Shown here one piece after another: positions 45,216 to 55,072 of a stretch of DNA of 55,505 nt (position 1 is the first letter of the stretch; every line of letters begins with the position of its first letter). The stretch is from Verrucomicrobiota bacterium (GTDB lineage: Bacteria; Verrucomicrobiota; Verrucomicrobiia; Opitutales; Opitutaceae). Both the position numbers and the translations under genes were made by a program. The notes below the pieces were generated by a model that searched no databases, was not told the origin of the DNA, and was given only the letters and a program-made list of their open reading frames with translations. Where the stretch lies: NCBI GenBank assembly GCA_030601755.1, contig JAUWBF010000013.1:1-55505 (forward strand), given 5' to 3'.

Positions 45216-47048
45216 TCAGGCGCGGGCGACGTCTTCCAGGCTCGCGCCGACCAAGGAGGCGAGTTCGCCGGACGTGTTTTTCAACTCCTGAGACTGGGCG
45301 TTGAGTTCCTCGGCGGCAGAGGCGGTCTCCTCGGCGTTGGCGGCGTTGGTCTGGGTGACCTTGTCCATCTGCGAGATGGCGGTGCCGATCTGCGCGAGTC
45401 CGTCGCTCTGCTCGCGGGAGGCCACGGCGACCTCGGCGACGAGCTGGTCGACCTCGCGGGCGCGTTCGACGATCTTCTGCAACTCGGCCGAGACGCGGCC
45501 GGACAATTCGACGCCCTGCGCGCTGCGGCGGGTCGCGTCGTCGATCTTGTCGGCGGTTTCCTTGGCGGCGACGGCGCAGCGCTGGGCGAGGTTGCGCACC
45601 TCGTCGGCCACGACCGCAAAGCCGGCGCCGGCCTCACCGGCGCGGGCGGCCTCGACGGCGGCGTTGAGCGCGAGGATGTTGGTCTGGAAGGCGATCTCGT
45701 CGATGGTCTTGATGATCTTGGAGACATCGTCGGAGGAGCGCTGAATGGCGTCCATGGCCTCCTGCATGCGCTGCATCTCGCCAGCGCCGGCCTCGGCGGC
45801 GTCACGGGCATGACCGGCGGACACCTTGCCGGCGTCGGCGTTCTCGGCGTTGCGCTTGGTGGTGCTGGAGAGTTCCTCGATGGAGGAGCTGATCTCCTCG
45901 AGCGACGCGGCCTGTTCGCTGGAGCCTTCGGCGAGCGACTGGCTGGCGGAGGACACCTGACCGGAGGCGGCGGCCACCTGCAGGGCGCCGCGGGAAAGCG
46001 AGTCGGCGGCGCGGGTGAGGGCCTTGTTGACGCCACGGATGATGACAAACGCGGCGGCGGCACCGACGAGCACCATCGCGGTGAGACCGGAGAGGATGAG
46101 CCGCGATCCGGCCCCCAGGGAGGTTTCCGACTCGTCGGCGTTGGTCAGCATGCGCTCCACGGAGCGCTGCAGGAGATCGCTCGTGACGGCGTTAAAGCTC
46201 TCGGCGGCGACCGTGCGCGACTGCAGCAGCTTGGCGGCGTCGGCGTAATTGGCGACGAGCGCGAGAACTCCCGAACGGTAGGTTTCGAGCGTCTGCGCGA
46301 CCGTCGCGAGCTGGCGTTTGTTGGCGTCATCGTAGGTCAGCGCGAGCAATCGTCCGTGCAACGTCCCGACCTCGTCAAAGATCGGCAAACTTTGCTCCAC
46401 CAACTCGGGTTTGCGAAAGGCCTGGGACTTGTAGGCTAGAATCCGGATCGCGTCGCCGCGCTCGATGATGTCATTGGCAATCTCGAGTTTCACGCGGCGC
46501 TCGTTGAGCTTTTCCGCGGAGATGCCCTGTTCGATCTCCGAGGCCATCTTGGCCTGCTGGTCATGGATGAAGTCGTTGATTGCCCGGATAAACACGGTCG
46601 CCGCGTCATCCAGACGGCCACGCACGGCGGCGAGCTGCTCCAGGTTGGCGACCGTGGCGTCGGCCGACTGCACATATTGGACGAACGACTGGTTGGCCGC
46701 CTGCAGGCCCTCGGCGAGGGAGGTGAGCTGAGGCTGGGCCTCGCTCAGTGCGCCGGCCTTTTCGAGCGCGGCCTTGACCGCCGCCAGATGTTCGCGGGCT
46801 CGCGCAAGCTCGTCGGTATCGCCGGTGAGCCCGTAGGTGCGGAACGAGCGCTGCGCGAGCGCGGAGGCCTCCGAGATCGCACTGGCCACCGCGGTCTGCG
46901 GCGCCACCGCGTCGGAGAGAAAGCGCGCGCCTTGCGTCGCGAAATACATTTTCCAGACAGCTAGGCCGCCCAGCCCGAGGCCGAACAGGAGGATCAGCAG
47001 GAATCCGAGGGACACACGACGACCGATGGTGAGCTTGGAGAGGTTCAT
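45216..47048 (-). CDS. Methyl-accepting chemotaxis protein
   Basis: A 610-residue chemoreceptor. TM1 is at about residues 15-37; a long helical periplasmic sensor (about 38-315, four-helix or HBM type) follows; TM2 is at about 316-336 ([22 protein letters not shown]). The cytoplasmic tip [41 protein letters not shown] is fully conserved and would bind CheA/CheW. There is no clear HAMP domain: the signalling coiled coil begins almost directly after TM2. No C-terminal CheR pentapeptide is present. ATG 47048 has GAGGGG about nine bases upstream, one of the few good ribosome-binding sites in the window. No other chemotaxis genes are nearby. Confidence 0.93.
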   Translation of the reverse strand: MNLSKLTIGRRVSLGFLLILLFGLGLGGLAVWKMYFATQGARFLSDAVAPQTAVASAISEASALAQRSFRTYGLTGDTDELARAREHLAAVKAALEKAGALSEAQPQLTSLAEGLQAANQSFVQYVQSADATVANLEQLAAVRGRLDDAATVFIRAINDFIHDQQAKMASEIEQGISAEKLNERRVKLEIANDIIERGDAIRILAYKSQAFRKPELVEQSLPIFDEVGTLHGRLLALTYDDANKRQLATVAQTLETYRSGVLALVANYADAAKLLQSRTVAAESFNAVTSDLLQRSVERMLTNADESETSLGAGSRLILSGLTAMVLVGAAAAFVIIRGVNKALTRAADSLSRGALQVAAASGQVSSASQSLAEGSSEQAASLEEISSSIEELSSTTKRNAENADAGKVSAGHARDAAEAGAGEMQRMQEAMDAIQRSSDDVSKIIKTIDEIAFQTNILALNAAVEAARAGEAGAGFAVVADEVRNLAQRCAVAAKETADKIDDATRRSAQGVELSGRVSAELQKIVERAREVDQLVAEVAVASREQSDGLAQIGTAISQMDKVTQTNAANAEETASAAEELNAQSQELKNTSGELASLVGASLEDVARA

Positions 47049-47187
47049 GGGTTTACCCCTCTTTCGGTTCAACCGGGGTAAACATAAGCGCCTGATGTGG
47101 CTTCAGGCGAAATAACCGCGACTACACGCCCAAATCAAAGTGGCTAATCAACCGCGCTTTGCGCCATGTGCGCGACTGTAAATGAAA

Positions 47188-47247
47188 CCGGCCGTTGCTC
47201 GTATCACGATACAACGGCCGGAAGGCGAAAACGCACAAGGCGTTTTC
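47188..47247. terminator. Double hairpin after valS
   Basis: CCGGCCGTTG/CAACGGCCGG (47188-47197 with 47212-47221; an inner GTATC-AC-GATAC can extend it) and GAAAACGC/GCGTTTTC (47227-47234 with 47240-47247, loop of five) lie side by side between valS and the chemoreceptor gene. The second precedes CGCC on the minus strand without a long T-run; together they are a likely terminator of valS. Confidence 0.5.
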
Positions 47248-47272
47248 AGTTAATAATTTTTATGACCACCGA

Positions 47273-50131
47273 TCACCCCAAGGCGGAGAGCAGGCGCTCG
47301 AGTTCGGCGCGCTTGGCCTGGAGGTCGGCGAGCTGCTTCTTCGCGCCTTCGAGCACGGCGGGCGGGGCCTTGCTGGTGAAGGCCTCGTTGGACAGGCGGG
47401 CCTCGGTGCCGGCGATGTGCTTGGCCACTTGGGCGATCTCCTTGGTGAGGCGGGCGGACTCGGCGGCCGGATCGACCTTGATGCCGGTGTCGAGATAGAG
47501 CGTGCCGAAGGGCGTGACCGCCGCGGGCAGCGCCGGCTCGGCGGTGGTGCGCTCGATGGCGGACGCGCCGATCAGGCGGGTCAGCTTGGACGAGGCAGAA
47601 TCGATGAACGCCCAGTCGGTGTCGCCAGCGAGGAGCTGGAAGGTGACGTCGCGTTTTTGCCCGACGGACTGGTCGAGCTTGAGCTGGCGGGCGAGCGAGG
47701 TGAAGGCCTTGAGTTGCTCGACGCGGCCCGACGCGGCGGCGTCGATGGCGAAGCCGCGCTGGGCGAGCAGCGCGTTGAACGTATCAACGGTTTCGATACG
47801 GGTGTCCTGCAGGAAGGAACCGCGCTCGGGGTTCGGCGTGGCGTAGCCGAGCAGGTGCCAGAGTTCCTCGGTGATGAACGGCGCGAAGGGCTCGAACAGG
47901 AGGAGGAACTCGCGGATGACGAGGTCCTGCACGGCGAGGCAGTGCTGCTTGGTGGCGGGGTCGGCGACCTTGGCCTTGGAGACCTCGACATACCAGTCGC
48001 AGAAGTCGGTCCAGAAAAAGGAATACAGCTTCTGGGTGGCGGCGGCGAATTCGAACTCGGCGAAGCTCTTCTCGAGCACGGCCATGGTGTCGCGGAGCGC
48101 GGCGAGGATGGCATGGTCGTCCTCGTCGAGGAGCTCCGGTTGGATGCGGCCGAGGATGGCGTCGAGCGACGTGTTGTCGTTCATCTCGCCGTTCATCTGG
48201 CGGAAGCGGCAGGCGTTCCAGAGCTTGTTGCAGAAGTTCTTGCCGCCTTCGATGCGGGTCTCGTCGAACTTCACGTCCTGACCGAGCGGGGCGATCTGGA
48301 GGAGGCCGAAGCGGAGGCCGTCGGCGCCGTAGGCTTTGATGAGGTCGAGCGGGTCGGGCGAGTTGCCGAGGGTCTTCGACATCTTGCGGCCCTGCTTGTC
48401 GCGGACGATGCCGTTGAAGTAGACGTGTTTGAAGGGAATGCGTCGCGCGAGTTCCTCGCGCGAGAGCGGCTCCCGAGTAGCGCAGGCATCCTGCCTGCCG
48501 TCGGATTCGGATGCAGGCTGGAAGCCTGCGCTACTTTGCGAGCCGGTGAACTCCAAGCCGGCCATGATCATGCGGGCGACCCAGAAGAAGATGATGTCCG
48601 CGCCGGTGGCGAGGGTGGTGGTCGGGTAGAAGGCCTTGAAGTCGGCGGCGAGTTGCGCGTCCCCTTCGGGCCAGCCGAGCGTGCCGAAGGGCCAGAGCCA
48701 GGAGGAGGCCCAGGTGTCGAGCACGTCGTCTTCCTGGTCCCAGTTCTCCGGGTCGGACGGACCTTCGAGGGAGACATGGATTTTGGTTGGGTCGGCGAGG
48801 TCGGCGGGCGTGAGGTTTTCGCGGTCGACGCCCTTGGCATACCAGACGGGGATGCGGTGGCCCCACCAGAGCTGGCGGCTGATGCACCAGTCCTGGATGT
48901 TGTCGAGCCAGTTGAGGTAGACCTTGGACCAGCGCTCGGGGTGCATCTGCACGAGTCCGTCGCGCACGACCTGCTTGGCCTCCTCGACGCGCGGGTATTT
49001 GAGCCACCATTGCTGGGTGAGGCGGGGCTCGATGGGCACGCCGGCGCGCTGGGAAAAGCCGACGTTGTTCTCGTAGGGCTTGGCCTCGATGAGGGCACCA
49101 CGCTCGGCGAGGATCTCGGCGGCCTTCTTGCGGGCGGCGAAGCGTTCCATGCCGGCGAGCTCGGGGCCGGCGAACTCATTCATGGTGCCGTCGGCGTTGA
49201 GGCAGTCGATGATCGGGAGGCCGTGGCGCTGGCCGATCTCGAAGTCGACGCGGTCGTGGGCCGGGGTGACCTTGAGCGCACCGCCGCCGAAGCCCATCTC
49301 AACGGCGGTGTCGCCGATAATGGGAATCTGGATACGCTCGCCGAGCGGACGCCAGACGGACTTGCCGACGAGGTGCTTGAAGCGGGGGTCGTCGGGGTGG
49401 ACGGCGACGGCGACGTCAGCCGCGATGGTCTCGGGACGGGTGGTCTCGAGGATGAGGTGGGTGAGCGGGAGGGTGTTGCCCTCTTCGTCGGTGGTGGTGG
49501 ACGGCTCGACGAGTTCGTAGCGGAGGCGGTAGATGTGGCCCTTGGTCGGGCGCATCTCGACCTCTTCGTCGGAGAGGGCGGTGAGCGAGGCGGGGCACCA
49601 GTTGACCATGCGTTTGCCGCGGTAGATCAGGCCCTGTTTGTAGAGGTGGACGAAGGCGGTGAGGACGGAGCGGCTGTAGGCCGGGTCCATGGTGAAGTGG
49701 GTGCGGTCCCAATCGCAGGAGCAGCCGAGCTCGCGGAGTTGTTGGAGGATCTTGTCGCCCTTCTCGTCGCGCCAGGCCCAGACGCGCTTGAGGAACTCGT
49801 CGCGGCCGAGATCGTGGCGGGTCTTGCCCTCGGATTTTTTGAGGTGCTTCTCGACCATGGTCTGGGTCGCGATGCCGGCGTGGTCGGTGCCGGGGATCCA
49901 GCAGGCGGCCTTGCCCTCGAGGCGGGCGCGGCGGATGAGCACGTCCTGGAGGGTGTTGTTGAGCACGTGGCCCATGTGCAGGATGCCGGTGACGTTGGGC
50001 GGCGGGATGACGATCGAGTAGGTTTCCTGGCCGGGCTTGGGCGTGCCGGCGAAGCACTTGGCTTCCTGCCAGGCGGCATACCATTTCTTTTCAACGTCCT
50101 GCGGTTCGTAGCTCTTGGTGATCTCGGCCAT
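47273..50131 (-). CDS. valS: Valyl-tRNA synthetase
   Basis: A 952-residue class I aminoacyl-tRNA synthetase. HIGH motif as HMGH (H52-H55, PPPNVTGILHMGH), KMSKS as KMSKT (583-587, GRKMSKTLGNSPDPLDLI), an editing domain between (CP1), an anticodon-binding domain, and the C-terminal coiled coil (SARLTKEIAQVAKHIAGTEARL to the end). ATG 50131 (MAEITKSYEPQDVEKKWY) matches the family start. Residues about 532-552 (SSAGFQPASESDGRQDACAT region) are encoded by a REPIN-like doublet set in frame, in the loop just before IPFKHVYFNGIVRDKQGRKMSK. The enzyme is essential, so this insertion must be tolerated. Divergent from glnD. Confidence 0.97.
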   Translation of the reverse strand: MAEITKSYEPQDVEKKWYAAWQEAKCFAGTPKPGQETYSIVIPPPNVTGILHMGHVLNNTLQDVLIRRARLEGKAACWIPGTDHAGIATQTMVEKHLKKSEGKTRHDLGRDEFLKRVWAWRDEKGDKILQQLRELGCSCDWDRTHFTMDPAYSRSVLTAFVHLYKQGLIYRGKRMVNWCPASLTALSDEEVEMRPTKGHIYRLRYELVEPSTTTDEEGNTLPLTHLILETTRPETIAADVAVAVHPDDPRFKHLVGKSVWRPLGERIQIPIIGDTAVEMGFGGGALKVTPAHDRVDFEIGQRHGLPIIDCLNADGTMNEFAGPELAGMERFAARKKAAEILAERGALIEAKPYENNVGFSQRAGVPIEPRLTQQWWLKYPRVEEAKQVVRDGLVQMHPERWSKVYLNWLDNIQDWCISRQLWWGHRIPVWYAKGVDRENLTPADLADPTKIHVSLEGPSDPENWDQEDDVLDTWASSWLWPFGTLGWPEGDAQLAADFKAFYPTTTLATGADIIFFWVARMIMAGLEFTGSQSSAGFQPASESDGRQDACATREPLSREELARRIPFKHVYFNGIVRDKQGRKMSKTLGNSPDPLDLIKAYGADGLRFGLLQIAPLGQDVKFDETRIEGGKNFCNKLWNACRFRQMNGEMNDNTSLDAILGRIQPELLDEDDHAILAALRDTMAVLEKSFAEFEFAAATQKLYSFFWTDFCDWYVEVSKAKVADPATKQHCLAVQDLVIREFLLLFEPFAPFITEELWHLLGYATPNPERGSFLQDTRIETVDTFNALLAQRGFAIDAAASGRVEQLKAFTSLARQLKLDQSVGQKRDVTFQLLAGDTDWAFIDSASSKLTRLIGASAIERTTAEPALPAAVTPFGTLYLDTGIKVDPAAESARLTKEIAQVAKHIAGTEARLSNEAFTSKAPPAVLEGAKKQLADLQAKRAELERLLSALG
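48476..48535. repeat. REPIN-like doublet, family III, inside the valS coding sequence
   Basis: Two 23-bp units (48476-48498 and 48513-48535) are inverted with 21/23 matches. Each starts GTAG, the classic REP tag, followed by a hairpin (GCAGGCA, loop TCC, TGCCTGC in the left unit; GCAGGCT, loop GGA, AGCCTGC in the right). The element spans exactly 60 bp, 20 codons, and keeps the valS frame open. Confidence 0.8.
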
Positions 50132-50313
50132 GGGTAAAGTGATAAAGGGTGATCCAACCACGGCGAGGGGCGCTGGCAAGAGGGGAAACCGGGCGGAGAC
50201 CGCGGCATTTTCCCACCGGCGCAGGTCGGCGGGGTTTCGCAATTTAGGAATTGGAACTTGCGGGCGGGTTGGCCGATGTTGGGGCGCCTGCACACGGCCC
50301 AGATCAACCACGC

Positions 50314-53115
50314 ATGAACGGACGCCTCCAGAAACACGCTCGAGAACGCCTCGCCTTCGCCGCGGACACCCCCGCGCCCAAACGCCTGGCCGCCTGCAAG
50401 ACCTTCCTGCGCCTGGAGAACGCCATGATCCGCATGCAGCACGACGCCGGCGCCGACGGCCGCGCCATCGCCAAGGCGCTCGCGGCGATGGTCGACGTGA
50501 TGTTGACGCACCTGTTCAACCACGCGCTGGCCTCCTATCAGACGACGCACGGCAAGCTCCCCTCGCCCGTCGCGTTGCTGGCGTTGGGCGGCTACGGGCG
50601 AGCCGAACTCAGTCCGCTGAGCGACATCGACATCATGTTCCTGTTTCCGTCGAAGGTGCGCCTGTCGGCCATCCAGCCGTTGCAACAGCACCTGATCGAC
50701 GAAGTCCTTTACATCCTCTGGGACTGCGGCCTGAAGGTCGGCCACTCAACCCGCACCGTGGACGACGTCTTCAGCGAGGCGCGCAAGGACATCCAGACCA
50801 AGACCGCCCTGCTCGAGGCCCGCCAGATCTCGGGCGACACCGCCCTCTTCGAGTCGTTCATCGGCGCCTACAAGAGCTTTTACACCACCGATCACCCCAA
50901 GGCCTACATCACCGCCCGCCTCGAGGACCAGGCCACCCGGCGCGGTAAATACGGCGACACCGTCTTTCTCCAGGAACCCGACATCAAGAGCGGCGTCGGC
51001 GGCCTGCGCGATTACCAGAACACCGTCTGGATGGCCCGCGTGAAGCTCGGCATCGACCGCATCGACGACCTGCTCGCCCAAAACTACCTTCGGCGAAACG
51101 AACTGCGCGACTTCAAGCGCGCCTACGACTTTCTCCTGCGCGCCCGCAACGAGCTGCACTTTCAAAGCAAGCGTCCCACCGACCTGCTCGACCTCGAGGC
51201 CCAGCCCCGCATCGCCTACGGCATCGGCTACGTGCACCGCGATCCACTCGGCCGCGTCGAGCAGTTCATGCGCGACTACTACCGCGCCGCCCAGACCATC
51301 TACCGCATATCGCGACTGGTCGAAAACCGCCTCGCGCTCACCCTCGAAACCGACGACGGCGGCAAGATCTCCTTTCGCGAGGCCGTGCGCGCGCACCGGT
51401 ATCAAAAGACCCGTCGCCTCGACGGCTTCATCTTTCGCGGCCGCGAACTCAGCATGGAGCACTCGCAGGTTTTTCGCGACGACCCCGCGCGCCTCATCCG
51501 CGTGTTCCGCCACTGCCAGTTGCTCGGCGCCCAGCCCGACTTCTCGCTGCAAAACCTCATCCGCGAATCGTTGCCCCTCATCACCAAGCACGTCACCCAC
51601 TCCGAGGCGGCCAACATCAGCTTCCGCGCCATCCTCGACGAGGCCGGCTCCGTGCACCCCACCCTCGCGCTCATGCACGAACTCGGCGTGCTCGGCCGCT
51701 TCATCCCCGAGTTCGACGAACTCACCTGCCTCGTGCAGCATGAGTTTTACCATCGTTATACAGCGGACATCCACACGCTGAACGCCATCCGCCAACTCGA
51801 CGCGATCTTCACCCAGACCGAGCCCCTCGCGAAAAAATATCGCGATACCCTGCACGAGACCCCCGCGCCGACACTCCTGTATCTCATTCTTCTGCTGCAT
51901 GATATCGGAAAGGCCCGCGGTATCAAGGGTCACGCCGAGGCCGGCGTCGACATCGCGCTCCCGATTTTGGCGCGCCTCGGCATCGACGCCGAGAGCCAGG
52001 AAACGGTCACCTTCATCATCAAAAATCATCTCATCATGGCACGCTTTTGGCAGAAGCGTGACGTCGATGACCCAGCCTCCGCAGCCGCTTTCGCCGAACT
52101 CGTTTCGGACCCCGATCAACTCCGGTATCTCTACGTTCACACGTTCTGTGATGCCCGCGGCACCGCGTCCGGCCTGTGGAACGGCTACAAGGACACGCTC
52201 CACACCACCCTCTTTCGAGCAACCCTGGAACAGCTGACCCTTGGCGAGGCTTTGGCCACCCGCCACACCCAGCGCATCAAAATGACCTACCAGGAACTCG
52301 TTTCCAAAAACATCCCAGGCATCAGCACGGACGAGATCGCCGCGCACTTCAATCTGCTGCCCGAGCGTTATTTCATCCAGACCGACACCAACGAGATCGC
52401 GTTGCACATCGGCATGGTCAACCGGCTGCTCAAGTCCATCACCGCCGCCGACTCCATCGGCGCGCTCAAGCCCGTGATAGAGTGGCAGGACGACCTCAAC
52501 CGCTCGCTCACCGTCGTCAACGTCGTCACCTGGGACCGCGCCGGCCTCTTCTACAAGCTCGCCGGCGCCTTCGCCGTGGCCGGCCTCTCCATTCTCTCCG
52601 CCAAGGTCATCTCGCGCAGCGACCACATCGCCATCGACACCTTCTACGTCGTCGAGCCCGGCCGCGGCGTAGTGCAGAGCGCCAAGGCCCAGGAACTCTT
52701 CGCCAAGACCGTCGAGGAGGCCCTCATGAATAACCGCGACCTCTACCCCGCCATCGCCGAGCAGGCCAAGCGCAGCCAGGCTCCCCGCTTCGGCGTGGTG
52801 AAGAACAGCGAGCCCCTGCAGGCCTCCTTCCCGCCCACCGTCGAGGTCTACCACGAACTCTCCATGGAGCGCACCATCGTCGAGGTGCAGGCCCGCGACG
52901 AGATCGGCCTGCTCTTCCGCCTCGCCCGCGCGATCAGCGAACACGGTTTCGACATCACCTTCGCCCGCATCGGCACCGAGCGCTCCATCGCCATCGACAG
53001 CTTCTACATCGAGAACGCCCGGCCCGACGCCCCCGCCGACACCAACCGCCTGACCGCCCTGCGCGACGCCCTTTCCGAGGTCATCACGCCCGTCAAGCTG
53101 CCCGCCGCCGGCTGA
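50314..53115 (+). CDS. glnD: Bifunctional PII uridylyltransferase/uridylyl-removing enzyme
   Basis: A 933-residue nitrogen sensor that uridylylates PII when glutamine is low and removes UMP when it is high. Nucleotidyltransferase motif GGYGRAELSPLSDIDIMFLF at about residues 92-111; the GlnD-type helical region with EPDIKSGVGGLRDYQ; HD phosphohydrolase motif LLHDIGKARGIKGHAEAG near 527-544; two ACT domains near 729-800 (LTVVNVVTWDRAGLFYKLAGAFAV) and 850-925 (TIVEVQARDEIGLLFRLARAI), which bind glutamine. ATG 50314 begins the conserved part; an earlier in-frame start would overlap the divergent valS leader. With sigma-54 signals at the urea genes it fits a classical Ntr-type control system. Confidence 0.96.
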   Translation: MNGRLQKHARERLAFAADTPAPKRLAACKTFLRLENAMIRMQHDAGADGRAIAKALAAMVDVMLTHLFNHALASYQTTHGKLPSPVALLALGGYGRAELSPLSDIDIMFLFPSKVRLSAIQPLQQHLIDEVLYILWDCGLKVGHSTRTVDDVFSEARKDIQTKTALLEARQISGDTALFESFIGAYKSFYTTDHPKAYITARLEDQATRRGKYGDTVFLQEPDIKSGVGGLRDYQNTVWMARVKLGIDRIDDLLAQNYLRRNELRDFKRAYDFLLRARNELHFQSKRPTDLLDLEAQPRIAYGIGYVHRDPLGRVEQFMRDYYRAAQTIYRISRLVENRLALTLETDDGGKISFREAVRAHRYQKTRRLDGFIFRGRELSMEHSQVFRDDPARLIRVFRHCQLLGAQPDFSLQNLIRESLPLITKHVTHSEAANISFRAILDEAGSVHPTLALMHELGVLGRFIPEFDELTCLVQHEFYHRYTADIHTLNAIRQLDAIFTQTEPLAKKYRDTLHETPAPTLLYLILLLHDIGKARGIKGHAEAGVDIALPILARLGIDAESQETVTFIIKNHLIMARFWQKRDVDDPASAAAFAELVSDPDQLRYLYVHTFCDARGTASGLWNGYKDTLHTTLFRATLEQLTLGEALATRHTQRIKMTYQELVSKNIPGISTDEIAAHFNLLPERYFIQTDTNEIALHIGMVNRLLKSITAADSIGALKPVIEWQDDLNRSLTVVNVVTWDRAGLFYKLAGAFAVAGLSILSAKVISRSDHIAIDTFYVVEPGRGVVQSAKAQELFAKTVEEALMNNRDLYPAIAEQAKRSQAPRFGVVKNSEPLQASFPPTVEVYHELSMERTIVEVQARDEIGLLFRLARAISEHGFDITFARIGTERSIAIDSFYIENARPDAPADTNRLTALRDALSEVITPVKLPAAG

Positions 53116-53186
53116 GCATTCACGGCTCGTCCGTATTCAAAAACCGGCGACGCGCGCCCGTCGCCGGCCCGACGCGCCGCACGGCC

Positions 53187-53215
53187 AGGTGGAACCGGTT
53201 GTCCCCAACCGGTTC
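53187..53215. repeat. Single REP-like unit, family II
   Basis: AGGTG followed by a hairpin GAACCGGTTG, loop TCCC, CAACCGGTTC. It matches the 22927 and 28346 units except for compensating changes in the stem (CGCG to CCGG), which keeps the palindrome perfect. It lies in the gap between glnD and the histidine kinase; no inverted partner was seen within 60 bases. Confidence 0.7.
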
Positions 53216-53239
53216 GACGGCGGCCTGACCGCCGCCCGT

Positions 53240-53251
53240 CCCCCCCCCCCC
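53240..53251. repeat. Homopolymer of 12 C
   Basis: A run of twelve C bases about 95 bases upstream of the histidine-kinase start. Such tracts slip during replication. It is between genes, so length changes could only alter promoter spacing or leader structure. Confidence 0.8.
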
Positions 53252-53344
53252 TCGCCACGCCCTTCCGCCCCCGCCGCCCGCGATTTGCACATCCGCCCGC
53301 AGCCCTGTTGCCAACCGCCGCGCGCCTCCCCATAACCCCTCCCC

Positions 53345-55054
53345 ATGCTCACGGAGTCCGTCGACCCCCGCCTCACCAACGCCCTCTACCACATCAGCGC
53401 GCTGGCCAGCCGCGCCAAGGATCCGAGCGAGGCCATGGAGTCCATCCTCGCCATCTGCAGCGGCCACTTCGACGCCTCCTCCGGCACCATCTCGCTGCTC
53501 AACCCCGACACCGGCAAACTTGAGATCGAGGTCCACCGCGGCATGCCCGACGACATCGATTCGGTCGCGCTCCGCCTCGGCCAGGGCATCACCGGCTGGG
53601 TCGCCTTTCACGGCAAGCCCCAGCTCGTGCCCGACGTCGGCGCCGACCCCCGCTACATCCCCGTGCGCCCCGAGGTCCGCAGCGAGATGACCTTCCCCCT
53701 CGTGCAGTCCAACGGCCAGGTGCTGGGCGTCATCAACCTCGACAGCGACCGCCTCGCCGCCTTCGACGAGGACCACCTCGCCCAGCTCGGCAAGCTCGCC
53801 GACGAGGCCACCTCCGTCCTCCAGCGCGTCTGGCAACTCCGCCACCTCCAAGGCAAGGCCCGCCAGCTCGAGAACCTCGTCACCGTCGGCCAGGCCCTCG
53901 TCACCAAGCTCGAGCCGCAGGAACTGCACGACACCATCACCCGCGACTCCCGCAAGATCCTCGGCTGCCGCGCCTGCGCGCTCTACCTGCTCGACCCGCG
54001 CCGCGAGACCGCCCGCATGGAGTCCTTCACCGGCGATCCCTCCTGCGCTCCGCTCGGCCAGGACCTGCCCCTCGAGTCCTGCCTCGTCGCGGCCGTCGCC
54101 CACACCCGCCGCGCCGTCGAGTTTCTCAACATCCAGTCGCCAGAATACATCGACGTTGTCGACCTGCCCCGCGACCCACACCTGCGCTCCATGCTCGCCG
54201 TGCCCATGCGCGTCGAGCACGAGATGGTCGGCGTGCTGGTCGCCTTCACCGACCACCCCCACCGCTACAACAACGACGAAAAACGCCTGCTCGCCGCCAT
54301 CGCCAGCCTCGCGGCCGTCACGTTGCAAAACTCCCGGCTCTACTCGCGCGTCTTCCAAAGCGAGGAGTCCCTGCGCAAGAACGAGCAGCTCACCACCCTC
54401 GGCCTGCTCGCCGCCGAGATTGCCCACGAGATCCGCAATCCGCTCACCGTCATCAAACTCCTCTTCGGCTACCTCGACCTCGACTTCCCCGAGGGCGACC
54501 CCCGCCGCACCGACGTGCGCGTGATCGGCGAAAAACTCGACCAGTTGGAGGCCATCGTCTCGCGCGTGCTCAACTTCGCCAAGGCCCCCTCCAGCCTCCA
54601 CTCGCGCTGGAACGTCACCGACATCATCACCGACACCCTCCTGCTCATCCGTCTCAAGCTCGCGCAGGGCAAGATCCACCTGCACTTCACCCCGCCGGCC
54701 CGCCAGATCGTGGTCGACGTGCACAAGGGCCAGCTCCAGCAGGTGCTGCTCAACCTGCTCATCAACGCAACACAGGCCATGCCCGAGGGCGGCGACATCA
54801 CCGTGACCCTCGAGACCATCGAGCACGAGTCGCTCCCCTGCGTGGTGATCGACATCATCGACACCGGCCGCGGCATTCCCGAGGACATGCAGGGCCGCAT
54901 CTTCGACTCCTTCCTCTCCGGCCGTCCCGACGGCACCGGCCTCGGCCTCTCCATCGCCAAGCGCATCCTGCTCAGCCACCACGGCGACATCCTCCTGCAC
55001 GCCAGCGGTCCCGGCGGCACCACCATGCGCCTGCGCCTGCCGCTCGCCGGCTGA
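53345..55054 (+). CDS. Cytoplasmic sensor histidine kinase, GAF-GAF-HisKA-HATPase
   Basis: A 569-residue soluble kinase with no membrane segment. The first GAF domain is at about residues 25-160 (GQGITGWVAFHGKPQLVPDVGADPRY), the second at about 180-330 (PRDPHLRSMLAVPMRVEHEMVGVLVAF). The phosphoacceptor is about H361 in AEIAHEIRNPLTVIK; the ATPase domain has N-box NLLINATQAMPEGG, G1 DTGRGIP and G2 GTGLGLSIAKR. This layout is shared with NtrB-like and GAF-type kinases whose response regulator is encoded elsewhere; none is seen here. The signal sensed is unknown. It lies downstream of glnD across a repeat-bearing gap. Confidence 0.93.
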   Translation: MLTESVDPRLTNALYHISALASRAKDPSEAMESILAICSGHFDASSGTISLLNPDTGKLEIEVHRGMPDDIDSVALRLGQGITGWVAFHGKPQLVPDVGADPRYIPVRPEVRSEMTFPLVQSNGQVLGVINLDSDRLAAFDEDHLAQLGKLADEATSVLQRVWQLRHLQGKARQLENLVTVGQALVTKLEPQELHDTITRDSRKILGCRACALYLLDPRRETARMESFTGDPSCAPLGQDLPLESCLVAAVAHTRRAVEFLNIQSPEYIDVVDLPRDPHLRSMLAVPMRVEHEMVGVLVAFTDHPHRYNNDEKRLLAAIASLAAVTLQNSRLYSRVFQSEESLRKNEQLTTLGLLAAEIAHEIRNPLTVIKLLFGYLDLDFPEGDPRRTDVRVIGEKLDQLEAIVSRVLNFAKAPSSLHSRWNVTDIITDTLLLIRLKLAQGKIHLHFTPPARQIVVDVHKGQLQQVLLNLLINATQAMPEGGDITVTLETIEHESLPCVVIDIIDTGRGIPEDMQGRIFDSFLSGRPDGTGLGLSIAKRILLSHHGDILLHASGPGGTTMRLRLPLAG

Positions 55055-55072
55055 ACCCGCCCCCCTCCCCCC

